Assembly: GCA_965243835.1 (NCBI GenBank)
Contig: OZ251578.1
Coordinates: forward strand, 2,046,001 to 2,110,000
DNA length: 64,000 nt
DNA from: G965202665 sp965243835
GTDB taxonomy: Bacteria; Actinomycetota; Acidimicrobiia; Spongiisociales; Spongiisociaceae
Direction of reading: 5' to 3'
Of the stretch, positions 35,794-43,587 are shown piece by piece. Under the pieces are notes generated by a model. It saw only the letters and a program-made list of their open reading frames with translations. It searched no databases and had not been told where the DNA came from. The translations under genes were made by a program, and so were the position numbers. How positions within the stretch are numbered: the first letter of the stretch is position 1; every line of letters begins with the position of its first letter.

Positions 35794-36491
35794 CCCTGTC
35801 CGTCATTCCCGTGCGGCACATCGGCGAGGCGCAACCGGGCGACGACGCGGCCCGCCTGTTGGCGGACGGCCTGCAGCGGTCCGGGGTGGTCCTGCGGGAG
35901 CGGGACGTGCTGGTGGTCACCCACAAACTGGTGTCGAAAGCGGAGGGAAGGCTGGTGGAGGTCGGATCCGATCCGCAGGCCCATGCCGACCTGATCGAAC
36001 GGGAGGCGGTCGCTGTCCTGCGCCGCCGGGGCGGGTTGGTGATAACCGAAACCCGCCACGGCCTGGTGTGCGCCAACGCCGGAGTGGACAGATCCAATAT
36101 CGCCCCCGGATGGGCGGCCCTGTTGCCCGCGGATCCCGATCGCTCCGCCCGCCGCATCCGCATCCGGCTGGAGGCGGCGGCCGGGGTGAAGCTGGGGGTG
36201 ATCATCTCCGACACCCACGGACGCGCTTGGCGCCACGGGCTGGTGGACGTGGCCATCGGAATTTCCGGCTTGGCGGCCATCGCCGATCACCGGGGGCGGC
36301 GCGACGCCCACGGCAACATCCTGGAGGTTACCGAAGTGGCGGTGGCCGACGAAGCGGCCGCCGCCGCCGAGCTGGTTATGGGCAAGACCCGCCAAATCCC
36401 GGCGGCGGTGATCAGGGGACTGGAATACCCGGATGGAGACGGGCGGGCGGCCGATTTGATCCGCCGCCCCGCCGACGACCTGTTTCGATAG
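35790..36491 (+). CDS. cofE: F420-0:gamma-L-glutamate ligase
   Basis: A 233-residue GTP-dependent ligase that adds the first glutamates to F420-0. It shows VIPVRHIGEAQPGDD, VVTHKLVSKAEGRLV, TRHGLVCANAGVDRSN, IISDTHGRAWRHGLVDVAIG and ADEAAAAAELVMGK, all typical of CofE. ATG 35790 overlaps the cofD stop by four bases. In mycobacteria the homologous FbiB carries a C-terminal FMN-binding nitroreductase domain that reduces dehydro-F420; here the protein ends after the ligase domain, so that reductase must be encoded elsewhere or F420 made via phospholactate. The gene is convergent with the epimerase. Confidence 0.94.
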   Translation: MTLSVIPVRHIGEAQPGDDAARLLADGLQRSGVVLRERDVLVVTHKLVSKAEGRLVEVGSDPQAHADLIEREAVAVLRRRGGLVITETRHGLVCANAGVDRSNIAPGWAALLPADPDRSARRIRIRLEAAAGVKLGVIISDTHGRAWRHGLVDVAIGISGLAAIADHRGRRDAHGNILEVTEVAVADEAAAAAELVMGKTRQIPAAVIRGLEYPDGDGRAADLIRRPADDLFR

Positions 36492-36515
36492 TTCCCCCGC
36501 CCCCCGACCCCGGAC

Positions 36516-37451
36516 TCAATCGGGGTCGGCGAACCACTCCACCGTGGCCGCCACCCCCTCCGTCAGCGGGGTGTACGGCTCCCAGCCCAGCTCCCGGCGG
36601 GCCAGGGAATAATCCAGGCAGGAACGGGGAATATCGCCCGGGCGGGGCGGGGCGTATTCGGCCCCCCCTCCGAACCGGGCCTCCCCGGCCACCAACGCGT
36701 ACAACCGGTTGACGCTGGTCTCCACGCCGGTTCCGATGTTGTAGAAACAACCCTCTCCCCGCTCCGCCGCCCGCACCAGCGCATCCACCACGTCCTCCAC
36801 GTACACGTAGTCGCGGGTGTCTTCGCCGTCGCCGAAAATGACGGGCGGGGTGCGGTCCAGGCAGGCCCGGGAAAAAATAGCCACCACGCCCGCCTCGCCG
36901 TGCGGGTCCTGGCGGGGACCGTAAATGTTGGAGGGACCGAGGATCACATATTCCAGGCCGTGGGCCTCCCGCCACAATCGCAGATAGCCCTCCACCGCCA
37001 ACTTGGAAACCCCGTACGGCGATTCGGGATTGCGATTTTCCGTTTCCGGAGTGGGGAGCCAGCTGGTCCGCCCGTAGATGGCCCCGCCGGTGGAGACGAA
37101 CACCACCCGCCGCGCCCCGGCGGCGGAAGCGGCCTGCAGCACGTTCAGGCTGCCCACGATGTTCACCATGGCGTCGTATTTGGCGTCGGCCACCGAGGCG
37201 GAAACCGAAGTCTGCGCGGCCAAGTGAAACACCACCTCGGGGGCGAACCGCTCCAAGGCCCCCGTTAGCTCGTCCGAGGTGATGTCCAGCTGGTGCACCC
37301 CCACCGCGCCGCGGCGGCGGGCGGCGGCCAGGTTGGAAACCCGGCCCGTAGCCAGGTTGTCCACCACCAGCGTCTCCCATTCCTCCTCCGCCAGCCGATC
37401 CACCAGATGCGACCCCAGAAAACCCGCCCCGCCGGTCACCGCCGCCCTCAC
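36516..37451 (-). CDS. NAD-dependent UDP-sugar epimerase/dehydratase (SDR family)
   Basis: A 311-residue extended SDR enzyme. GTG 37451 overlaps the ugd stop (GTGA). The Rossmann motif is TGGAGFLGSHLVDRL, followed by the NAD-ribose Asp in LVVDNLATGRVSN, the catalytic Ser in FVSTGGAIYG and the Y-x3-K pair in SPYGVSKLAVEGYL. GPSNIYGPRQDPHGEAGVVA is the sugar-nucleotide region. It resembles UDP-glucose 4-epimerases and, given the preceding UDP-glucose dehydrogenase, could act on UDP-glucuronate. It is the last gene of the LCP-ugd-epimerase operon. The exact substrate cannot be told from sequence. Confidence 0.88.
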   Translation of the reverse strand: MRAAVTGGAGFLGSHLVDRLAEEEWETLVVDNLATGRVSNLAAARRRGAVGVHQLDITSDELTGALERFAPEVVFHLAAQTSVSASVADAKYDAMVNIVGSLNVLQAASAAGARRVVFVSTGGAIYGRTSWLPTPETENRNPESPYGVSKLAVEGYLRLWREAHGLEYVILGPSNIYGPRQDPHGEAGVVAIFSRACLDRTPPVIFGDGEDTRDYVYVEDVVDALVRAAERGEGCFYNIGTGVETSVNRLYALVAGEARFGGGAEYAPPRPGDIPRSCLDYSLARRELGWEPYTPLTEGVAATVEWFADPD

Positions 37452-38776
37452 CGGCCCACCCCCGTATAGGACAACCCGGCCCGCTCCGCGGCGGCGCGGT
37501 CCAGCAGGTTGCGGGCGTCCACCACCGCCGCGCCGGCCATCGCCTCCGCTACCCGGGAAAGGTCCGCCTCCCGGAACTCCGGCCATTCGGTGGCGATCAA
37601 CAGGACATCCGCCCCGGCGGCCGCCTCCAAGGCGGCGGGAACGCGGAGCGCCGCCCCGGGGACGTCGCCGGCCCGCGGGTCGTAGGCCCGCACCTCCGCC
37701 CCCTCGCCGGTCAAGGATTCGGCCAGTTTCACCGCAGGTGACTCCCGGACATCGTCGGTGTCCGCCTTGAAGGACAAACCCCACAGCCCTATCTTTTTCC
37801 CGGCCAGCCCTCCCCCGGCCGCGGCCCGCACCTTGTCCAGGATGCGGTCCGTCTGACGGCGGTTGGACTCGATCACCTCCTCCACCAGCCGGAACCGGTA
37901 CCCGGCCCGCCGGGCGGCGGCCGCCAAACCCCGGGTGTCTTTGGGGAAGCAGGAACCCCCGAAGCCGGGACCCGGGGCCAGGTACTGGTCCCCGATCCGG
38001 CGATCGGCCCCCATTCCGGCCAGCACATCGTCCACCTCCGCCCCGGTCGCTTCGCACAGGTTGGCGATGGAGTTGGCGAAAGTGATGCGGGTCGCCAAGT
38101 AGGAGTTGGCCGCGTATTTGATCATCTCCGCCGAGGCCGGGTCGGTGAGGAGCGTTTTCCCCTCCCATCCCCGCTCGGCCAGCCCCCGGTAGGCGGCGGC
38201 CACCCGGCGGGCGACCCGTTCGTCGGCGGCCCCGACCACGATCCGGTCCGGGGAGAAGAAATCGGACACGGCCCTCCCCTCCCGCAGAAACTCGGGGTTG
38301 CACGCCGTCTCCGCCTGCGACCCGGCCTCCCGCAAAACCCGCCGCACCGCCTCCGTCGCCCCCAATCCCACCGTCGATTTGAGAACCAGGACCGCCTCCG
38401 GCCCCAGACCGGGGGCGAGTTCCGCCGCCGCCCGCTCCACCAGGGAAATATCCACCGCCCCCGTCTCGTCGGAGGGGGTGGGCAGGGTTATGAAAACCAG
38501 CTCCGCCCCCTCCGCCGCCTCCCGGTTGGAAACGTGGAAACTCAGCCCGCCTGCGGCTATCTCCCGGGCCAACAGCTCGTCCAGGCCGGGTTCGTAGAAA
38601 GGGACCCGCCCCGCGGCCAGGGAGCGCACCCGGGCCGGGTCGCGCTCCCCCACCCGCACCCTTCCGCCCAGGGCGGACAAGCCGGCCGCCTGCACCACCC
38701 CCACATAACCGGCCCCGATCACCGCCAGCGGAGCGAGAGCCGTCTCCCCGGAGGACGCGTCCGGGCGCGGCCTCAT
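37448..38776 (-). CDS. ugd: UDP-glucose 6-dehydrogenase
   Basis: A 442-residue NAD-dependent enzyme that oxidises UDP-glucose to UDP-glucuronate. It contains the N-terminal Rossmann motif VIGAGYVGVVQAAGL, KSTVGLGATEAV, NPEFLREGRAVSDFF, the central helix with EMIKYAANSYLATRITFANS, the catalytic Cys in GPGFGGSCFPKDTRGL, and the C-terminal UDP domain (IGLWGLSFKADTDDVRESPA). ATG 38776 overlaps the LCP gene stop (ATGA), and its own stop overlaps the epimerase start, so three cistrons are translationally coupled. GalU at 54 kb would supply UDP-glucose. Confidence 0.95.
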   Translation of the reverse strand: MRPRPDASSGETALAPLAVIGAGYVGVVQAAGLSALGGRVRVGERDPARVRSLAAGRVPFYEPGLDELLAREIAAGGLSFHVSNREAAEGAELVFITLPTPSDETGAVDISLVERAAAELAPGLGPEAVLVLKSTVGLGATEAVRRVLREAGSQAETACNPEFLREGRAVSDFFSPDRIVVGAADERVARRVAAAYRGLAERGWEGKTLLTDPASAEMIKYAANSYLATRITFANSIANLCEATGAEVDDVLAGMGADRRIGDQYLAPGPGFGGSCFPKDTRGLAAAARRAGYRFRLVEEVIESNRRQTDRILDKVRAAAGGGLAGKKIGLWGLSFKADTDDVRESPAVKLAESLTGEGAEVRAYDPRAGDVPGAALRVPAALEAAAGADVLLIATEWPEFREADLSRVAEAMAGAAVVDARNLLDRAAAERAGLSYTGVGR

Positions 38777-40188
38777 CCCGGCAAGGCGTCCGCCCCCACC
38801 ACCACCACCGCATCCGTGCCCTCGCGCACCGAACCGGCCTCCACCACCCCGAACCCCAGGGCGGCGGTCACCCGCTCCCCCAAAGCCAAGTCCTCCGGCC
38901 GCACCGTAACCACCGTTTGCGCGAAGCCGAAATCGGCCGCATCCCCCACCCCCACCAGGTCGAAGCCGCGCCCTTCCAGGAACTCGCCCCACACCGCGGC
39001 CTGGCCGCCGCCGCCGTTTCCGTTCAAAACCCGCACCGCAATCGGCTCCCGGGCGGGGACCGGCGGCGCCTCCTCCTCGGGGAGCCCCAAAAAGGCGGCC
39101 AGCACCCGGCTCGCCTCCGGTTCCGACCGGCGCAGATAGAACACCCCGCCGGAGGTGAAAGCGTCCACCGGCAAGGTGTGCACCTGCACGTTATCCCGGT
39201 CGAGACGGCGGGCGGCGTCGGCTAAATCCAGAATCCGTTCCCGGTCCAGGGAGGCGTCCAACGTCAAGTGGCGTCCGGCGGCCCGCACCACGTCCAAAGC
39301 GTCGAAAATGATGGTCGGGCGGCGCAGGGCGGCCAGCATGGCGAACAGCAACGTCTGCTGACGGCGTATCCGGCCCAGGTCGGAGCCGTCCACGGTCACC
39401 CATCCGCTCCCCCGCAGTTCCTGATAGTTGCGGGAGCGGGCGTAGGCCAGGGCCTGTTCGCCGTTCAGGGTTTCGGTCCCGGCGGGCACGTCCAGAAACG
39501 ATTTGCGATCCCGGGCCCGGTAGGGAAAGGAAATATCCACCCCGCCCAACTCGTCCACGATGGAGGCGAACCCGAAGAAATCCACTTCCAGGTAGTGGTT
39601 GATGGGTATGCCGAACTCCTCGGAGACGGCGCTTACCATCAGGGGGGAGCCGCCGAAAGCGAAGGCGGCGTTCACCTTGTTGGCCCCGTAACCTTCAATT
39701 TCCACCTGCAGGTCGCGGGGGATGCTGAGCACCCGCACCTGCTCCCCGTCCAGCGTAACCAGCATGATCACGTCCGCCCGTTGGCCCGGCGTCCGGTCGT
39801 TGACCAGTCCTTCCGGCAGATCCTCCCGGGAGTCGCTGCCGATCACCAAAAAAGTGGTGGTGGGCAAGACCGCGGGGGGGGACTGGGGGTCTCCCTCCGC
39901 CGCCGGCTCCCCGTCGTCGCCCGCGGCGGGGGGTTGCGCCGGGCTCACCGGTTGCAGGACCTCCACCACCTCCTCGTCGATGCTGGCCTCGTCGAGGATG
40001 ACGTCCGCCAAGCGGCCCCCGAACATTTCCACGATGCGGGGCAACCCGTAGAAGCCGGCCGCGGTAAGCAGGGCGACTATCGACAACCCCACCGCGGTGC
40101 GCAAAATCCATCGGCGGCGGGGACGCGTCCGCGTCGGGGCGGCGACGGGGGGAGACGGGGGGGGCGGAACGGGGTGGTCGTGGGACAT
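38773..40188 (-). CDS. LytR-CpsA-Psr (LCP) family wall-polymer ligase with LytR_C domain
   Basis: A 471-residue membrane-anchored phosphotransferase that attaches polyprenyl-linked glycopolymers to peptidoglycan. A Pro-rich cytosolic tail (1-25) and a transmembrane helix (about 28-50) precede the LCP domain (about 110-320), which has FLVIGSDSRED, GQRADVIMLVTLD, LSIPRDLQVEI, KVNAAFAFGG and the Arg-rich RIRRQQTLLFAML. The C-terminal LytR_C domain (AVRVLNGNGGGGQAAVW, about 375-465) follows. It is the first gene of an operon with ugd and the epimerase, implying a uronic-acid-containing wall polymer (inference). Confidence 0.93.
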   Translation of the reverse strand: MSHDHPVPPPPSPPVAAPTRTRPRRRWILRTAVGLSIVALLTAAGFYGLPRIVEMFGGRLADVILDEASIDEEVVEVLQPVSPAQPPAAGDDGEPAAEGDPQSPPAVLPTTTFLVIGSDSREDLPEGLVNDRTPGQRADVIMLVTLDGEQVRVLSIPRDLQVEIEGYGANKVNAAFAFGGSPLMVSAVSEEFGIPINHYLEVDFFGFASIVDELGGVDISFPYRARDRKSFLDVPAGTETLNGEQALAYARSRNYQELRGSGWVTVDGSDLGRIRRQQTLLFAMLAALRRPTIIFDALDVVRAAGRHLTLDASLDRERILDLADAARRLDRDNVQVHTLPVDAFTSGGVFYLRRSEPEASRVLAAFLGLPEEEAPPVPAREPIAVRVLNGNGGGGQAAVWGEFLEGRGFDLVGVGDAADFGFAQTVVTVRPEDLALGERVTAALGFGVVEAGSVREGTDAVVVVGADALPG

Positions 40189-40311
40189 TATGGAACGGGC
40201 AAATGATACCGAAACCGCCCGCCGGATCGAACCCGGCCGGGGCGCACCGGGGACCGGCGGCGGCCGCCCCGGTTGGAAAATGACGGCCTGATCACCGCCT
40301 CTCCGAAAGCA

Positions 40312-41115
40312 TCAGCCCAGGTTGGCGCCCAGCAGTGACAAAATACGGGCCCAGGCGTCGCCGGCCGCTCCGCCGTGATAGCCGGCGGAGTCGTCGTCCA
40401 GAAAATCGCGCCCCGCCCCCTGGTAGAGAATCCACTGGCCGTGCCGGTTCAACTCCTGGGCCCGGTCCACTTCCCCGGCCGGTATCAGTTCGTCCTCGCT
40501 CCCGTACAATCCCAGGACCGCCATGGGCAACCTCCGCAAGGCCTCGCCCAAGTGAAGGTCGCGGGTCGGATCGTCGCCCAGCGGAGCGTAGGCCACGCAC
40601 AGGGCCGCCACCTGTTGCGGACGGTGGGCGGCGTAGGAAAGGGCGAACCGCCCCCCCACGTCCCAGCCGATCAGCCCGATCGGGCCCGGAGCGGCCCATT
40701 GCGCCGCGTCGTTGCGGGCGAAGGCCAAGGCGTCGTCGATGTCGGCGCGGGCCCGATGCGCCCCCACGTCCCGGTAGGCGGCGAACCGGCTTTCGGGGGA
40801 AGCATCCGCACCGGGATGCCGTCCCCGGGTCAGATCGCATACCAGGACCGCGTAGCCGTTGCGGGCCAAGCGGCGGGCCGCGTCTTTCACCCACGGCCGA
40901 ATGCCGTCCAGCGGGGGGAGCATTACCGTCACCGGATACCGGCCCACCCGGTCCGGACGGGCCAGGTAACCGGTGCTGAACCGGGCCCCGGTCGGCATGG
41001 GAAAGTCCCGATAGAGAATCTCCACCACGCCCTCATGGGCTAAAACGGCCACCGCGCCTCCCGCGTTGCTGATTATAGGATTACCGCCCGCCCGCGGCGG
41101 ACTGCCGGATTCCAT
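40312..41115 (-). CDS. Dienelactone-hydrolase-fold protein lacking the catalytic triad
   Basis: A 267-residue alpha/beta-hydrolase of the DLH type. The fold is clear: VTVMLPPLDGIRPWVKDAAR, LARNGYAVLVCDLTRGRHPG, ADIDDALAFAR, the nucleophile elbow IGLIGWDVGGRFAL, YGSEDELIPAGEV and YQGAGRDFLDDD. In DLH the elbow reads GxCxGG (Cys nucleophile); here it is G-W-D-V-G-G. The catalytic His of GAGH is Arg (GAGRDF), and the N-terminal Glu of the E-x-GL motif is Asp; only the acid Asp in GSEDELIP is kept. It is therefore probably a pseudoenzyme, or an Asp-nucleophile variant. ATG 41115. It lies downstream of birA, 50 bases apart. Confidence 0.78.
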   Translation of the reverse strand: MESGSPPRAGGNPIISNAGGAVAVLAHEGVVEILYRDFPMPTGARFSTGYLARPDRVGRYPVTVMLPPLDGIRPWVKDAARRLARNGYAVLVCDLTRGRHPGADASPESRFAAYRDVGAHRARADIDDALAFARNDAAQWAAPGPIGLIGWDVGGRFALSYAAHRPQQVAALCVAYAPLGDDPTRDLHLGEALRRLPMAVLGLYGSEDELIPAGEVDRAQELNRHGQWILYQGAGRDFLDDDSAGYHGGAAGDAWARILSLLGANLG

Positions 41116-41165
41116 GATAACCCGCCGCCGCCGTTTTTCCCGGTACGCCCGCCCGCCGCCCCCGG

Positions 41166-41879
41166 TCAATCGGCGGAAACCGGGCGCACTTCCCTGACCT
41201 CCCCGGCGGTGAGAACGATGGTCCCCGCGGCGGTTTCCACCACCAGCCCGCCGGCGGCGTTCACCCGCGCCGCCCGGCCCCGGCCGTCGGGGAACCAGAC
41301 GATCTCCCGACCCAGGGTGGCGCAGGCCCGTTGATACTCCTCCCGCGGCCAGCGGGGGGCGCTTCCTCCGACCAGGGACAGCAACTCCTCCGCCCAGCGC
41401 CGTCCCAGGTCCCCCGCCCGGCCGGGGGGCGGGGGCTCTTCCCACAACGCCCCCGTCCCGGGCGGGGGACGGGGCCAGAACAGGTTGGCCCCCCAGCCCG
41501 CCACCGCCAGCCCCGGCCGGGCTTCGGTCAGGATCCCCCCCGTTTTCCGCTCCCCGCGCATGATGTCGTTGGGCCATTTCAGCCGCAACCCGTCCCGCCC
41601 CGCCTCCCGCAGGACGCGCACCGCCGCCACCCCGGCGGTGAGGGTGATGAGCGGCCACGACTCCGGGGGCCATTCGGGGCGAAAGGCCAGCGAAGCCGCG
41701 AGCGCAACCGGGGCTGTTTTCCATTCGGCCCCGCTCCGCCCCCGGCCCCGCGTCTGACGGGCGGCCACCGCCAGCGTCGGGGAGCCGTCCCCGGCGGCGA
41801 ACCGCTCCCGGGCTTCATCCTGGGTGGAGCCGGTCTCCTCCAATATCACCGTTCGCAACCGGGTAACCTTACCCGTCAT
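41166..41879 (-). CDS. birA: Biotin-[acetyl-CoA-carboxylase] ligase
   Basis: A 237-residue enzyme that activates biotin with ATP and transfers it to the Lys of carrier domains. Motifs: ETGSTQDEARERFA, AARQTRGRGRSGAEW (adenylate-binding GRGRxG), LRLKWPNDIMRGERKTGGIL and a C-terminal SH3-like domain (LGREIVWFPDGRGRAARVN). No N-terminal helix-turn-helix is present, so it is the monofunctional, non-regulatory form. It is divergent from, and 110 bases from, the acyl-CoA carboxylase genes that need it. Confidence 0.94.
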   Translation of the reverse strand: MTGKVTRLRTVILEETGSTQDEARERFAAGDGSPTLAVAARQTRGRGRSGAEWKTAPVALAASLAFRPEWPPESWPLITLTAGVAAVRVLREAGRDGLRLKWPNDIMRGERKTGGILTEARPGLAVAGWGANLFWPRPPPGTGALWEEPPPPGRAGDLGRRWAEELLSLVGGSAPRWPREEYQRACATLGREIVWFPDGRGRAARVNAAGGLVVETAAGTIVLTAGEVREVRPVSAD

Positions 41880-41988
41880 CTTCCCCGCCTTTCCCCGCCG
41901 GAAGCGCCCGGCCGGTCTATCTTGTCATAGTCTGTAGCCATAATGCCTTCCGCCGGGTCTAAATAGGGGACAAGAACAAGGGGTTGCC

Positions 41989-43539
41989 TTGGGCACCGAA
42001 CAACGAATAGAACAACTGCGCCAACTGCGCGACCAGGCCCGGGAGGCGGGCGGCAAGCGCTCCATCGCCCGACAGCAGGAACTGGGCAAGTTGACCGCCC
42101 GCGAGCGGATCGCCCTGTTGCTGGACCCGGACAGCTTCCAGGAGGTGGGCATGTTCGTGCGCCACCAGGCGCGGGGGTTCGGGATCGAAGACCGGCGCCC
42201 GTTGGGGGACGCGGTGGTCACCGGCTACGGAACCATCGACGGCCGGGTGGTGTTCGTGTTCGCCGAGGACTTCACCGTGTTCGGGGGCAGCCTGGGGCGG
42301 GCGGTGTCCGAAAAAATAATGAAGGTAATGGACATGGCCATGCAGACCGGGGCGCCCATCATCGGCCTGAAAGACTCGGGAGGGGCGCGCATCCAGGAGG
42401 GGGTGGCCTCCCTGGACGGGTACGGGCGCATCTTCCACCGCAATGTGCGGGCCTCGGGGGTCGTCCCGCAGATTTCGGTGATTATGGGGCCCTGCGCGGG
42501 CGGAGCCGTCTACTCCCCGGCCATCACCGATTTCGTGTACCAGGTGGATGGCCAGAGCCACCTGTTCATCACCGGCCCGGACGTGATCAAGGCGGTGACC
42601 GGCGAAGAGGTCAGCTTCGAGGAGCTGGGGGGGGCCAACACCCACGCCGCCACCTCCGGCGTGACCCATTTCATAGCCGAAGACGGCCCGGCCGCCTTGG
42701 AGGAAGTGCGCTACCTGCTTTCCTTTCTGCCCTCCAACAACATGGAGCCGCCCCCCCGTTACCCGCCCTCCGATTCCCCCCGCCGCACCGAGGACGCCCT
42801 GGATTCGCTGATTCCCGACTCCCCCAACCAACCCTACGACATCCGGGACGTGATCACGGCGGTGGTGGACGACGGCGAGTTCTACCCCGTGCACGAACAC
42901 TGGGCCCGCAACCTGGTGACGGGGTTGGCCCGGATGGATGGCGGGACCATCGGGGTGGTGGCCAACCAGCCCGCCCACTTGGCCGGCACCCTGGACATCC
43001 ACGCCTCCGAAAAAGGGGCCCGTTTCGTGCGGATGTGCGATGCCTTCAACATACCCCTGGTCACGTTGGTGGACGTGCCCGGTTTCCTGCCCGGCGTGGA
43101 ACAGGAGCACGGCGGGATCATCCGGCATGGGGCGAAACTGCTGTACGCCTTCTGCGAAGCCACCGTCCCCCGCATCACCCTCATAACCCGCAAGTCCTAC
43201 GGGGGGGCCTACCTGGTCATGAACGCCCGGGGGGTGGGGGCCGACCTGGTGTACGCCTGGCCGTCGGCGGAGATCGCGGTGATGGGGGCGGCGGGGGCGG
43301 TGAACATCATCCACCGCCGCCGGCTGAACGAAGCCGGGGACGACGACGCCCTGCGTCAAACGCTGACCGGGGAATACGAGGAGCGGTTCGCCAACCCCTA
43401 CGTAGCCGCCGAACTGGGGCTGGTGGACGATGTGATCGAACCGCGGGAAAGCCGGATTCACCTCATTCGGGCGTTGGAAATGCTGCACGACAAACGGGAT
43501 TCGCTTCCCCCCAAAAAACACGGGAACATCCCGCTGTGA
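41989..43539 (+). CDS. Acyl-CoA carboxylase, carboxyltransferase (beta) subunit
   Basis: A 516-residue carboxyltransferase of the PccB/AccD type, which transfers CO2 from carboxybiotin to acetyl-, propionyl- or a longer acyl-CoA. TTG 41989 follows AAGGGG. Key blocks: GKLTARERIALLLDPDSFQE, the first oxyanion hole (KDSGGARIQEGVASLDGYG), GPCAGGAVYSPAITDFV, VDVPGFLPGVEQEHGGIIRHGAKLL, RKSYGGAYLVMNARGVGADL, and AWPSAEIAVMGAAGAVNI. Length is typical. Together with the alpha subunit 48 bases downstream it forms the two-subunit enzyme. Substrate preference cannot be read with certainty. Confidence 0.95.
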   Translation: MGTEQRIEQLRQLRDQAREAGGKRSIARQQELGKLTARERIALLLDPDSFQEVGMFVRHQARGFGIEDRRPLGDAVVTGYGTIDGRVVFVFAEDFTVFGGSLGRAVSEKIMKVMDMAMQTGAPIIGLKDSGGARIQEGVASLDGYGRIFHRNVRASGVVPQISVIMGPCAGGAVYSPAITDFVYQVDGQSHLFITGPDVIKAVTGEEVSFEELGGANTHAATSGVTHFIAEDGPAALEEVRYLLSFLPSNNMEPPPRYPPSDSPRRTEDALDSLIPDSPNQPYDIRDVITAVVDDGEFYPVHEHWARNLVTGLARMDGGTIGVVANQPAHLAGTLDIHASEKGARFVRMCDAFNIPLVTLVDVPGFLPGVEQEHGGIIRHGAKLLYAFCEATVPRITLITRKSYGGAYLVMNARGVGADLVYAWPSAEIAVMGAAGAVNIIHRRRLNEAGDDDALRQTLTGEYEERFANPYVAAELGLVDDVIEPRESRIHLIRALEMLHDKRDSLPPKKHGNIPL

Positions 43540-43587
43540 CCCGGCGCGCCGCCCCCGGTTTTCCGCTCCGCGCAGGTCTCTGAGCCT

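Noticed and set aside
41920..41945. Promoter TTGTCA / CATAAT before the carboxylase
   Set aside because: Spacing is only 11 bases, too short for a sigma-70 type promoter.
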